From: Paraburkholderia elongata
Lineage (GTDB): Bacteria > Pseudomonadota > Gammaproteobacteria > Burkholderiales > Burkholderiaceae
Reading direction: 5' to 3'
DNA length: 34,573 nucleotides
Assembly (NCBI RefSeq): GCF_013177735.1
Contig: NZ_WOEZ01000121.1
Coordinates: 1-34,573 of the forward strand
Shown piece by piece: positions 8,961 to 16,684 of the stretch. Within the stretch, counting starts at the first letter, position 1. Every line of letters begins with the position of its first letter. The notes under the pieces were generated by a model. That model saw only the letters and a list, made by a program, of their open reading frames with translations. It did not search any database and was not told where the DNA came from. Both the position numbers and the translations under genes were made by a program.

Positions 8961-10127
8961 ATGAAACACGTCATCGTTGAACCTGAGCAAACCGATTATC
9001 AGACACGTTCGCGGATCGTTTCGGTGGAGGCGCGCACCATCCGCGTGCCGCTTGACCGCCACACTGCATTCTCGACCCGTCTCGTCACTGCCCGCGACTA
9101 CACGGTCGTGCGCGTCACGACAGCCGATGACCATTACGGCATCGGCTTTTGCTACAGCGGCAACCGCGCCGGCATGCTGGTCACGTATGCCGTGCGCGAA
9201 TTGTTTGCGCCGCTGTTGCGCGGGCGCTCCGCGCTCGATGTCGAAGGTTCGTGGTGCGCCATGTATGACGAGTCACTGCTGCAAGGGCGTGCCGGCTCGG
9301 TCATGCGGGCGCTGTCCATCATCGACATCGCCTTGTGGGACCGGAATGCACGTGCTGCGGGCCTGCCGTTGAGCCGCTATCTCGGCGGCACATGTAGTGC
9401 CACCGTGCCGGCCTACGCCAGCGGCGGTTACTACCTCGAAGGCAAGACGCCCGAGCGTCTCGGCGAGGAGATGGCGGGCTACGTGGCAATGGGGTTTCGC
9501 GCCGTGAAGATGAAAGTGGGGCGGCTTGATCCGCGCAGCGAGGAAGCGCGGATCAGGGCAGCACGAGAAGCGATCGGCGACGACGTGCTGCTGATGCTCG
9601 ATGCCAACAACGCCTGGTCCGACGTTCCGACCGCGCTCGAATACATGCGCCGGTACGAGCCGTTCAACCCGTATTGGATAGAAGAGCCGTTCAGTCCGGA
9701 CGACATCGAGAGCCATGCGCAACTGAGCCGGCGCACGCCGGTGACCGTTGCGACCGGTGAGATAGAAGCAGGGCGCTGGCGGCATCAGGAACTGCTCGAC
9801 AAGCGCGCGGCCATAATCCTTCAGTCGGACGCGGCGGTATGCGGCGGGATCAGCGAATGGCGGCGGATTGCGGCGTCGGCCGCGGCCGTGGGTGTGACGA
9901 TGTGCCCGCACTGGTTCCACGATCTGCATGTGCATCTGGTGGCGTCGACGACCAATGCGCGCTATGTCGAATTTTTTCCCGACGATCAGGTGCTGAATTT
10001 CCGTCGGCTAGTGGATACGCAACTGTCGTTCGCAGACGGCAAGCTGACCGTGCCGACTCGTCCTGGCCTGGGATTCGACTTCGATGAAGCCGCGTTGAAA
10101 GAATACGCGCTGGACGACTGGGCGTGA
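8961..10127 (+). CDS. enolase-superfamily (mandelate racemase subgroup) sugar-acid dehydratase
   Basis: A 388-residue member of the mandelate racemase/muconate cycloisomerase group. All catalytic positions of the MR subgroup are present: Lys183-x-Lys185 (VKMKVG), metal ligands Asp214 (LDANNAW), Glu241 (IEEPF) and Glu267 (GEIEAG), then Asp290 and His317 (CPHWFHD) as the dyad. The Glu-Asp-His spacing (23 and 27 residues) equals that of mandelate racemase. Such enzymes abstract the alpha proton of a carboxylate. In this neighbourhood dehydration or cycloisomerisation of an aldarate or aldonate is most likely; exact substrate unknown. ATG 8961 is preferred to an upstream TTG at 8943, although neither has a strong ribosome site. 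Confidence 0.87.
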   Translation: MKHVIVEPEQTDYQTRSRIVSVEARTIRVPLDRHTAFSTRLVTARDYTVVRVTTADDHYGIGFCYSGNRAGMLVTYAVRELFAPLLRGRSALDVEGSWCAMYDESLLQGRAGSVMRALSIIDIALWDRNARAAGLPLSRYLGGTCSATVPAYASGGYYLEGKTPERLGEEMAGYVAMGFRAVKMKVGRLDPRSEEARIRAAREAIGDDVLLMLDANNAWSDVPTALEYMRRYEPFNPYWIEEPFSPDDIESHAQLSRRTPVTVATGEIEAGRWRHQELLDKRAAIILQSDAAVCGGISEWRRIAASAAAVGVTMCPHWFHDLHVHLVASTTNARYVEFFPDDQVLNFRRLVDTQLSFADGKLTVPTRPGLGFDFDEAALKEYALDDWA

Positions 10128-10155
10128 AGCCGAAGCAGTGAATAGCTAGACAAGA

Positions 10156-10181
10156 CCGCTGGTTGCGCATGCAACCGGCGG
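10156..10181. terminator. bidirectional terminator between convergent genes
   Basis: CCGCTGGTTGC and GCAACCGGCGG pair over 11 bp (one G-U) around a GCAT loop. The stem lies between the convergent stops at 10127 and 10198. Each flank is moderately T-rich in its own reading direction (GTGCTTCTTC on plus, TCTTGTCT on minus), so it can serve both operons. Confidence 0.75.
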
Positions 10182-10197
10182 GTGCTTCTTCACGGCA

Positions 10198-11127
10198 TTA
10201 GGCAGGAACTTCGACTCCCGGCATCGAGAAGCCGATTTCGCGGAGTGCGGTGGCGAGCGCATCGCACTGCACTGGCGTCAGATCGACGAGAGGAGGCCGT
10301 ACGACGCCCCAGTCGGAATCGTTCGAATACACGCCGATCGCTGCCTTGAGCGCAGGGATCATCGGGAACTTGGCGAACACCGCACGCGTGGCATCCAGTG
10401 CTGCCTGACGGGCATCGGCGTCGGTCGATTGCCAGTGACGATACAACTGCACAATAGCCGCCGGATTGACGTTTCCGGTTGCCGTGATGCAGCCGACGCC
10501 GCCCGCACGCATGGTGGCTAGCAGGAAGTTTTCGTTGCCGGCGAACACGTCGAAGCCATGCGGCTGGAAGCGCTCGAGCATCGCCTGCGTGTTGCTCCAG
10601 TCGCCCGAACTGTCCTTCACGCCGGCGATTACGCCCGGGAAAGCGGCTAACAGCCGCTCGATGAGCGCGAGGCTGAGCGGCACCTGGGACACGGGCGGGA
10701 TGTGATACAGATAAATGCGCAGTGCGTCGGAACCCACGCGCTCGATGATCTGCGCATAGCTGCGGAACAAGCCGTCGTCGGTGACGCCCTTGTAGAAGAA
10801 CGGCGGCAGCGTCAGCACATTGTTCACCCCCAGCGAAAGCGCATGGCGTGTCAGTTCGACTGTGTCGGTGAGTGCCGAGCAGCCGGTGCCCGGCATCAGG
10901 CGATCGACCGGAATGTCTGCGCCAACCAACGTTTCGAGCAGTTTCATTTTCTCGCTGACTGCGAGCGAATTCGCTTCCGAGTTGGTGCCGAAAACAGCGA
11001 GACCGACGTCCTGTTCGATAAGCCATCGGCAATGACGGACATAGCGGTCGTGATCGGGAAGAAGGTCTTTTGTGAACGGCGTGACCACGGGCGAGTAGAC
11101 GCCGCGGGGCCGGTTGACTGAGGTCAT
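10198..11127 (-). CDS. DapA-family (class I) aldolase/dehydratase
   Basis: A 309-residue TIM-barrel enzyme of the dihydrodipicolinate synthase/N-acetylneuraminate lyase family. Schiff-base Lys171 (GVKDSSGD) and catalytic Tyr141 (YLYHIPPVSQ) are present. The family GTTGE-type loop reads FGTNSEANSL instead. Typical 5-keto-4-deoxyglucarate dehydratases (KdgD) have a GGTGEFFSL loop and a YNR-type motif, so this is probably not a standard KdgD. Cleavage of a 2-keto-3-deoxy acid to pyruvate plus an aldehyde or glyoxylate is an alternative. AAGGA lies 7 nt before ATG. It is 41 nt downstream of the hydroxyacid dehydrogenase and in the same operon. Confidence 0.87.
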   Translation of the reverse strand: MTSVNRPRGVYSPVVTPFTKDLLPDHDRYVRHCRWLIEQDVGLAVFGTNSEANSLAVSEKMKLLETLVGADIPVDRLMPGTGCSALTDTVELTRHALSLGVNNVLTLPPFFYKGVTDDGLFRSYAQIIERVGSDALRIYLYHIPPVSQVPLSLALIERLLAAFPGVIAGVKDSSGDWSNTQAMLERFQPHGFDVFAGNENFLLATMRAGGVGCITATGNVNPAAIVQLYRHWQSTDADARQAALDATRAVFAKFPMIPALKAAIGVYSNDSDWGVVRPPLVDLTPVQCDALATALREIGFSMPGVEVPA

Positions 11128-11168
11128 CGCGTGTTCCTTTTGATTGAAGTGAGGGTGTTTCGCGCCAT

Positions 11169-12167
11169 TCAGCCAGCGATCTGTTGCGCAGACGAGCGGG
11201 CCTGGAGCGCTTCGGGATTGACGCAGGTCGACGAGAGCTGGCCGTCGAGTGCGTCGATGAGATTGCGCACCGCGCGCATGGCCATGTTCTCGCGCGTCTG
11301 TTGCGTAGCGGAACCGATATGCGGCACCGCTACCACGTTCGGTAAGTGGAGCAGCGGCGAGTCCGGCGACACCGGTTCGCGTTCGAACACATCGAGACCG
11401 GCGCCGAGAATGCGGCCTTCACGGAGATGCGCGATGAGGGCGGCTTCGTCGACGACCTGTCCACGAGCACAGTTGATGAGAATGGCCGACGGCTTCATGG
11501 TCCCGAGCTCGGCGCTGCCGATCAGACGCTCGGTGGCGGGCGATAGCGGCACAAGCACGCAGACGAAATCCGCAGTCGCGAGCAGTTCGGGAAGTGACCG
11601 CCATTGCGCGCCGTAGCGCTCCTCCGCTTCGGGGTTGCGGGACCGATTGGAATAGATCACGTCCATGCCGAAGCCGAGGGCGGCGCGCTTGGCGACCGCG
11701 CTGCCAATGCGTCCAAGCCCGACGATTCCCAGCGTTTTGTGATGCACGTCGACACCGAATTGCGCCTCGCCGACAGTACGCGTCCACTGGCCGCGCCGCG
11801 TCCAGTCGGCGAGTTCGGAAATGCGCCGGGCGGTCGCGAGGATCAGGCTGAACACAAGGTCGGCGGTGGTTTCGGTGACTTCTTCCGGTGTATTCGTCAG
11901 AACGATGCCGCGGCGCGAGAGTTCGGGGACATCGAACGCATCGAAGCCGGCCGAAATGGTGGACGCGACCTCAAGCAAGGGCGCCGCATCAAGGATCTGA
12001 GGCGTTATCTTGAGATTGTTGCCGACCATTCCGTGAGCCGTGCCCAGGGCGCGCCTGAACGGCGCGAGGTCGCCGGAGGAAACGTCGACCAGCTCGACGG
12101 AACAGTGCTCACGAAGAAGCCCCAGCACGGCAGGAGGCAACGAACGATAGGCCACGACATGCTTCAT
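11169..12167 (-). CDS. NAD(P)-dependent D-2-hydroxyacid dehydrogenase, GhrB/TkrA-like
   Basis: A 332-residue D-isomer-specific 2-hydroxyacid dehydrogenase. The nucleotide fold shows GIVGLGRIG (149-155) followed by YSNRSR, whose Asn-Arg-Ser-Arg favours NADPH. Catalytic Arg235 (NCARGQVVDE), Glu264 (FEREPV) and His283 (PHIGSAT) are in place. The closest types are glyoxylate/hydroxypyruvate reductase B and 2-ketogluconate reductase. GAGG 5 nt before ATG supports the start. With an aldolase downstream, it may reduce glyoxylate, hydroxypyruvate or tartronate semialdehyde formed from sugar acids. It is divergently transcribed from the IlvD/Edd dehydratase over a 144-bp regulatory region. Confidence 0.92.
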   Translation of the reverse strand: MKHVVAYRSLPPAVLGLLREHCSVELVDVSSGDLAPFRRALGTAHGMVGNNLKITPQILDAAPLLEVASTISAGFDAFDVPELSRRGIVLTNTPEEVTETTADLVFSLILATARRISELADWTRRGQWTRTVGEAQFGVDVHHKTLGIVGLGRIGSAVAKRAALGFGMDVIYSNRSRNPEAEERYGAQWRSLPELLATADFVCVLVPLSPATERLIGSAELGTMKPSAILINCARGQVVDEAALIAHLREGRILGAGLDVFEREPVSPDSPLLHLPNVVAVPHIGSATQQTRENMAMRAVRNLIDALDGQLSSTCVNPEALQARSSAQQIAG

Positions 12168-12235
12168 GAAGACCTCGGCGGAATGCTGTTAGAGAGAGTT
12201 GATATGCGGCATCGACCGCAACAAAAAAGAATCGC

Positions 12236-12265
12236 TTGCGGAGAGACTATAAGTATCGGTAAGAT
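12236..12265 (+). promoter_or_regulatory. candidate promoter of the IlvD/Edd-gntR-udh operon
   Basis: TTGCGG (12236-12241), an 18-nt spacer and TAAGAT (12260-12265) precede the dehydratase by about 45 nt. The TAAGAT -10 is identical to the one at 4390. Confidence 0.4.
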
Positions 12266-12273
12266 TCCCGTCA

Positions 12274-12289
12274 AGATTATTGATAATCT
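12274..12289. promoter_or_regulatory. perfect palindrome, likely operator
   Basis: AGATTATTGATAATCT contains perfect 7-bp inverted arms around a 2-nt centre. It begins 9 nt after the candidate -10 box, over the expected transcription start, which is where a repressor acts. The GntR/FCD regulator in the same operon is the obvious candidate ligand. That link is inference; the sequence does not match a canonical FadR-type site that I recognise. Confidence 0.55.
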
Positions 12290-12311
12290 CATCGAAGATC
12301 TAGGAGCGATA

Positions 12312-14051
12312 ATGGGCGAGAAGAAAAGCGGCTTGCGGCAGGGCCTGACGAATTACGGCGATGAAGGTTTCTCGCTTTTTCTGCGCAAGGCGTTCATCAA
12401 GGGCGCAGGCTATACCGACGACGCGCTGTCGCGTCCCATCGTGGCCATCGCGAACACCGGCAGTGCCTACAACCCATGCCACGGCAACGCGCCGCAGTTG
12501 ATCGAGGCGGTAAAACGCGGCGTGATGCTGGCTGGCGGGCTGCCTGTCGAATTCCCGACGATTTCGATCGCCGAGAGCTTTTCGCATCCGACCAGCATGT
12601 ACCTGCGCAACCTGATGTCGATGGACACGGAGGAGATGATCCGGGCCCAGCCGATGGATGCGGTGGTGCTGATCGGTGGCTGCGACAAAACCGTCCCGGC
12701 CCAGTTGATGGGGGCGGCGGCGGCGGGCGTTCCCGCTATTCAGCTGGTGACGGGTGCCATGCTCACGGGCTCGCATCGCGGAGAACGGGTGGGGGCATGT
12801 ACGGACTGCCGTCGTTTCTGGGCGAGTTTCCGCGGCGACCAGATCGACGAAGCCGAGATCGAAGCGGTCAACAATCAGCTCGTCGCAACGGTCGGGACCT
12901 GTTCGGTGATGGGAACGGCAAGCACGATGGCCTGCATTGCGGAGGCCTTGGGCATGATGCTGCCGCGTGGTGCGTCTGCGCCTGCCGTGACCGCGGATCG
13001 CATCCGCATTGCGGAGCGCACCGGCGCGCAGGCCGTGGCGATGATCGGGCGGGACCTGAGTCCGGCGGCCATCCTGACGCCCAAGGCGATCGAAAACGCG
13101 TTGCGGGTGCTGCTCGCAATCGGCGGCTCGACCAACGGCATCATTCACCTCACGGCAATTGCGGGCCGGCTCGGGATCCGCATCGACCTTGAGCAGCTCG
13201 ACCGGATGGCGCGCGAGACGCCGGTCCTCGTCGATTTGAAACCGTCTGGACAGCACTACATGGAAGACCTGCATCGCGCCGGCGGCCTGACCACGGTCAT
13301 GCGCGAGATGAAAGGCCTGTTGCATCTCGACGCGCTCACCGTGACCGGCCGTACGCTCGGCGAGGAGCTGGATCTCGCGCCTGCGAGCTTCCCGCAAGAA
13401 GTAGTCCGTCCGTTTGACCGTCCGATCTTTCCGCAAGGCGGTATCGCGGTGTTGCGTGGCAATCTCGCGCCGGGCGGCGCGATCATCAAGCAGTCAGCGG
13501 CAAGCGCCAGCCTGATGGAGCACGAAGGGCGGGCCGTCGTCTTCGAGGACGCGGAGGATCTGGCTCGCCGTATCGACGATCCGGAACTGGACGTGGAAGC
13601 GCACGACGTACTCGTGCTCAAGCGGATCGGACCGGTCGGTGCACCCGGGATGCCGGAAGCGGGCTACATTCCGATCCCGCGCAAGCTCGGCCGCCTGGGT
13701 GTGAAAGACATGGTGCGCATTTCGGATGGACGCATGAGCGGCACGGCGTCCGGTACAGTGGTCCTGCACGTCACACCCGAAGCGGCTATCGGCGGTCCGC
13801 TCGCGATCGTACAAACGGGCGACCGGATTCGCCTGAGCGTGACGGAACGGTCTATCGAACTTGCCCTCAGTGACGAGGAAATTGCAGCTCGTCTCGCCGC
13901 GTTGCCGGCGCGCCAGGTCGATCCCGACGAGCGTGGTTATCGCAAACTCTTCCTGACGACGATCACTCAGGCCGACGAGGGCTGCGACTTCGACTTTCTG
14001 CAAGCTACCCGGATCACCGCGACCGTTCCCGGCGACGGAAACAAGGGTTAA
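12312..14051 (+). CDS. IlvD/Edd-family sugar-acid dehydratase
   Basis: A 579-residue Fe-S dehydratase, the usual length of L-arabinonate/D-xylonate/D-galactonate dehydratases. The cluster cysteines are Cys56 (NPCHGN), Cys124 (GGCDKT) and Cys197 (GTCSVMGTAST); the GACTDCRRFW block at 161-170 is typical of the sugar-acid branch rather than the amino-acid enzyme. It converts an aldonate to a 2-keto-3-deoxy acid. ATG 12312 with AGGAG 5 nt upstream is clearly the start. The frame is open far upstream, but that part is a shadow of the opposite-strand dehydrogenase gene. It is followed 52 nt later by the GntR regulator. The exact sugar acid cannot be read from sequence. Confidence 0.92.
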   Translation: MGEKKSGLRQGLTNYGDEGFSLFLRKAFIKGAGYTDDALSRPIVAIANTGSAYNPCHGNAPQLIEAVKRGVMLAGGLPVEFPTISIAESFSHPTSMYLRNLMSMDTEEMIRAQPMDAVVLIGGCDKTVPAQLMGAAAAGVPAIQLVTGAMLTGSHRGERVGACTDCRRFWASFRGDQIDEAEIEAVNNQLVATVGTCSVMGTASTMACIAEALGMMLPRGASAPAVTADRIRIAERTGAQAVAMIGRDLSPAAILTPKAIENALRVLLAIGGSTNGIIHLTAIAGRLGIRIDLEQLDRMARETPVLVDLKPSGQHYMEDLHRAGGLTTVMREMKGLLHLDALTVTGRTLGEELDLAPASFPQEVVRPFDRPIFPQGGIAVLRGNLAPGGAIIKQSAASASLMEHEGRAVVFEDAEDLARRIDDPELDVEAHDVLVLKRIGPVGAPGMPEAGYIPIPRKLGRLGVKDMVRISDGRMSGTASGTVVLHVTPEAAIGGPLAIVQTGDRIRLSVTERSIELALSDEEIAARLAALPARQVDPDERGYRKLFLTTITQADEGCDFDFLQATRITATVPGDGNKG

Positions 14052-14103
14052 AGGTCATATTTTCGTATAGGCTCGCGGCTTAGATCATTTTGCGGACCCT
14101 TTT

Positions 14104-14847
14104 ATGAGCAACGCTGCCAAGCCCAAACGCTCCGATGCACCCACTGCGAAGACGGTCGAACGCGACCGCAATATCGACGAGACGCTGCGCAGCGTCTCGG
14201 ACGAACTCGAGGAACAGATCGTCCTGGGCGTTCTGCATCCGCGCGAGCGACTCGTGGAAGACGATCTGTGCGAGCGCTTCAACCTGAAGCGCCACGTCGC
14301 ACGTCAGGTGCTGGCGGAGGTGGAGCGACGCGGGCTTGTGGAGCGCCGCAAGAATGTAGGCGCGCTGGTCAAGTCGTTTACACCGCGCGAGGTCACTGAA
14401 CTGTATGCGCTACGCGAACTGCTAGAAGCAGACGCGGCGAAGCGCATCGTTTTTCCGGTCAGTAGCGAGGCGCTCGATGCGCTAACGGCAATTCAGGCAG
14501 AGCACGACGAAGCAGCCATCGCCGGCGATCTGAGGCGCGTGTTCCGCGCGAACATGGCCTTTCACCATGCGTTCTTTGCATTGTCGGAAAGCCAGGTTCT
14601 AACCGAGGCGATTCACGAGTATGAGCGCCGTACGCATGCCATCCGCTCGGTATCTATCGTGTTTCCTCAGTATTTGGAAAAGGCTCGCGCCGAGCATCAC
14701 CAGATGATCGAGGCGCTCCGAACCGGCGACCGGGAATCGTTGATCAAGTTATGCCGGGAGCACCTGGTGCCATCGCGCGATGCGTATCTTGAAGCGCACC
14801 ACCGCCGCTCGGTCGGCTATGCCGTACAGAAAGGCGAAACCGAATAA
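14104..14847 (+). CDS. GntR-family regulator with FCD ligand domain
   Basis: A 247-residue DNA-binding protein. A winged helix covers about residues 25-95 (ELEEQIVLGVLHPRERLVEDDLCERFNLKRHVARQVLAEVERRGLVERR). An all-helical FCD domain follows from about 100 to 235, with the acidic/His metal-site positions (FRANMAFHHAFF, RAEHHQMIEAL, CREHL). FCD regulators usually sense carboxylates such as sugar acids and repress their own catabolic operon. It lies between the IlvD/Edd dehydratase and uronate dehydrogenase on the same strand, so it is the local regulator of this cluster. The palindrome at 12274-12289 is a reasonable target. Confidence 0.92.
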   Translation: MSNAAKPKRSDAPTAKTVERDRNIDETLRSVSDELEEQIVLGVLHPRERLVEDDLCERFNLKRHVARQVLAEVERRGLVERRKNVGALVKSFTPREVTELYALRELLEADAAKRIVFPVSSEALDALTAIQAEHDEAAIAGDLRRVFRANMAFHHAFFALSESQVLTEAIHEYERRTHAIRSVSIVFPQYLEKARAEHHQMIEALRTGDRESLIKLCREHLVPSRDAYLEAHHRRSVGYAVQKGETE

Positions 14848-14879
14848 CCGTATTTACCTGAATCACAGAGAGGGTATCA

Positions 14880-15686
14880 ATGACTCGAGTACTGATTACC
14901 GGCGCAGCCGGTCACATTGGACGTGTGCTTCGCGCCGGTTTCCAGGGCCACTATGCACTGCGCCTCGCCGACATTGCGCCGCAGGCGGAGGCGCAGGCAG
15001 GCGAGGAAATCGTGACCGCGGACATCACGCGGCTCGAGGATCTTCTGCCGGCCATGGAGGGTGTCGACGTCGTCGTGCATCTCGCCGGCATTCCTGACGA
15101 GGCTCGCTGGGAGCGCATCCGTGATATGAACATCGAGGGCTGCTACAACGTGTTCGAAGCGGCGCGGCAAGCGGGCGTCAAGCGCGTGGTGTTCGCGAGT
15201 TCGAACCATGCAGTGGGTTTTCATCGTCGCGACCGGATGATCGACAACACCGTTGAGCCGCGCCCTGATAGCCGCTACGGCATCTCGAAGGTGTTCGGCG
15301 AGGCGCTTGGCCGGATGTACGCCGACAAGCATGGCATGTCGGTTGCGTGCATCCGGATTGGCTCGTTCCGCCCGGACGACCGGCCAACCGCACCGCGGCA
15401 CCTCTTCACATGGATTAGCCATCGCGACATGGTGCAGGTGGCGCGCCGCTGCATCGACTATCCGGACTTCCACTTCGCGGTCGTGTATGGCGTATCCAAT
15501 AACGCGCGCAATCGCTGGGACAACGCCAACGTGCGCTATCTCGGGTTCGTGCCGGAAGACGATGCCGAACTGCACGCGGCTGAGATCGAGGCAATGGGAA
15601 AGGCGGAAGATGCACGTGAAGCGCTGTTTCATGGCGGCTTCGGTTGCCTTGTCGAATTTGACGGTGATCCGCTCCGGATCGATTGA
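14880..15686 (+). CDS. udh: uronate dehydrogenase
   Basis: A 268-residue short-chain (extended SDR) dehydrogenase that oxidises D-galacturonate or D-glucuronate with NAD+ to the aldarolactone. The Rossmann start is VLITGAAGHIGRVLR. The catalytic set is SSNH (107-110) and Tyr133-x3-Lys137 (YGISK). The order FASSNHAVGF...DSRYGISKVFGEALGRMYADK...CIRIGSFRPD matches the Agrobacterium-type Udh that I know, and the length (265 there) agrees. GAGAGGG sits 5 nt before the ATG. It is 32 nt after the gntR gene and last in its operon. Together with the lactonase it defines the oxidative uronate route. Confidence 0.92.
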   Translation: MTRVLITGAAGHIGRVLRAGFQGHYALRLADIAPQAEAQAGEEIVTADITRLEDLLPAMEGVDVVVHLAGIPDEARWERIRDMNIEGCYNVFEAARQAGVKRVVFASSNHAVGFHRRDRMIDNTVEPRPDSRYGISKVFGEALGRMYADKHGMSVACIRIGSFRPDDRPTAPRHLFTWISHRDMVQVARRCIDYPDFHFAVVYGVSNNARNRWDNANVRYLGFVPEDDAELHAAEIEAMGKAEDAREALFHGGFGCLVEFDGDPLRID

Positions 15687-15778
15687 GTGCGGCGGTCCAT
15701 CGTCGGGAGGGTTGCGTCGCGTTACAGTAGGCCGTCATGAATTAGCATCCTTCATGACCCTTCTGGGACAAGAAGCGG

Positions 15779-15863
15779 GTGGACGTTGAACATCTGCGTC
15801 CACGCTCGAGTCTCCCTGCGAAAAGTGCCCCTCGGTTCGCACCGGGCGCGCTTGTTCGCAGGG
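15779..15863. terminator. two inverted repeats between convergent operons
   Basis: GTGGACG/CGTCCAC (15779-15785 and 15797-15803) forms a perfect 7-bp stem with an 11-nt loop. CCCTGCGAA/TTCGCAGGG (15814-15822 and 15855-15863) forms a perfect 9-bp stem with a longer loop. Both lie between the udh stop and the FAH stop. Neither has a clear T run, so termination is only a likely role. Confidence 0.4.
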
Positions 15864-15893
15864 CAGATCTTGCGGCTACTTCCCGCGCTTCGT

Positions 15894-16595
15894 TCATCCG
15901 ACCAGCGGACCAACCTCGAAACCGAAGTTCGCAACGCCATCCACTCCGCCTGCGACCTTGTCGCCTGGGCGTAGTGCGCCGACGCCAGCGGGTGTTCCGC
16001 TGAAAATCAGGTCTCCCGGCTTCACAGTGACGGCCTGAGAGACGTAACTGATGATGTCCGCGACAGGCCAAATCATCTCGCTGAGATCGCCTTGCTGACG
16101 GACTTCGCCATTCACGGACAACCATATCCGTCCGCTGGACGGATGCCCTAACTCCGACGCCGGCTTGATCTCGCTCACCGGCGCAGACGCGTCAAAGCCT
16201 TTCGCCCAGTCCCACGGGCGGCTCAGTTTCTTCGCCGTCGCCTGGAGATCCCGGCGTGTCAGATCGACTCCGACTCCATAGCCCCAGACAAAATCGAGTG
16301 CGTTTTCGGGGGCGATAGCCTTTCCTTCCTTGCCGACCGCAATGACGAGTTCAATCTCATGGTGCAAGTCGGAGGTAAGGGGAGGGTACGGAAGCACGCC
16401 GGTCGCTGGCACGACGGCATCGGCAGGCTTGGAAAAAAAGAACGGAGGATCTCGGTCCGGGTTGGCACCCATTTCGCGCGCATGCTCTGCGTAGTTGCGG
16501 CCGACACAGAACACGCGGCGCACGGGAAAGCGGCTCGTTGAACCGCTGACAGCAACGGAGGTGATCGTGGGTGGTGTCACTGAGTATTCGGTCAT
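15894..16595 (-). CDS. fumarylacetoacetate hydrolase-family protein
   Basis: A 233-residue FAH-fold enzyme, close to fumarylpyruvate and acylpyruvate hydrolases. It begins its core with VFCVGRNYAEHAREMG. The metal ligands are visible as LHHEIELVIAVG (two Glu) and GVDLTRRDLQ (Asp), followed by Lys in WDWAKGFD and the FSGTPAGVG loop. It hydrolyses C-C bonds of acylpyruvate-type acids, or acts on related 2-keto acids. ATG 16595 has GAGG 7 nt upstream and is preferred to the frame start at 16661. It follows the AraC gene by 89 nt on the same strand. In sugar-acid clusters FAH proteins can act on 2-keto-3-deoxy acids, but here the substrate is open. Confidence 0.87.
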   Translation of the reverse strand: MTEYSVTPPTITSVAVSGSTSRFPVRRVFCVGRNYAEHAREMGANPDRDPPFFFSKPADAVVPATGVLPYPPLTSDLHHEIELVIAVGKEGKAIAPENALDFVWGYGVGVDLTRRDLQATAKKLSRPWDWAKGFDASAPVSEIKPASELGHPSSGRIWLSVNGEVRQQGDLSEMIWPVADIISYVSQAVTVKPGDLIFSGTPAGVGALRPGDKVAGGVDGVANFGFEVGPLVG

Positions 16596-16684
16596 GGTAA
16601 GCCTCGCGAGTAGTATTGGCCTACCTACGATATCGCCCTGCGAATGCGCCGTGGAGGACAAATCCGCTGAACACCAGGACGATC

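Noticed and set aside
11604..12311. Open frame extending the IlvD/Edd dehydratase about 236 residues upstream
   Set aside because: It overlaps the opposite-strand dehydrogenase gene. The true start at 12312 has AGGAG at the right distance and the usual family N-terminus.
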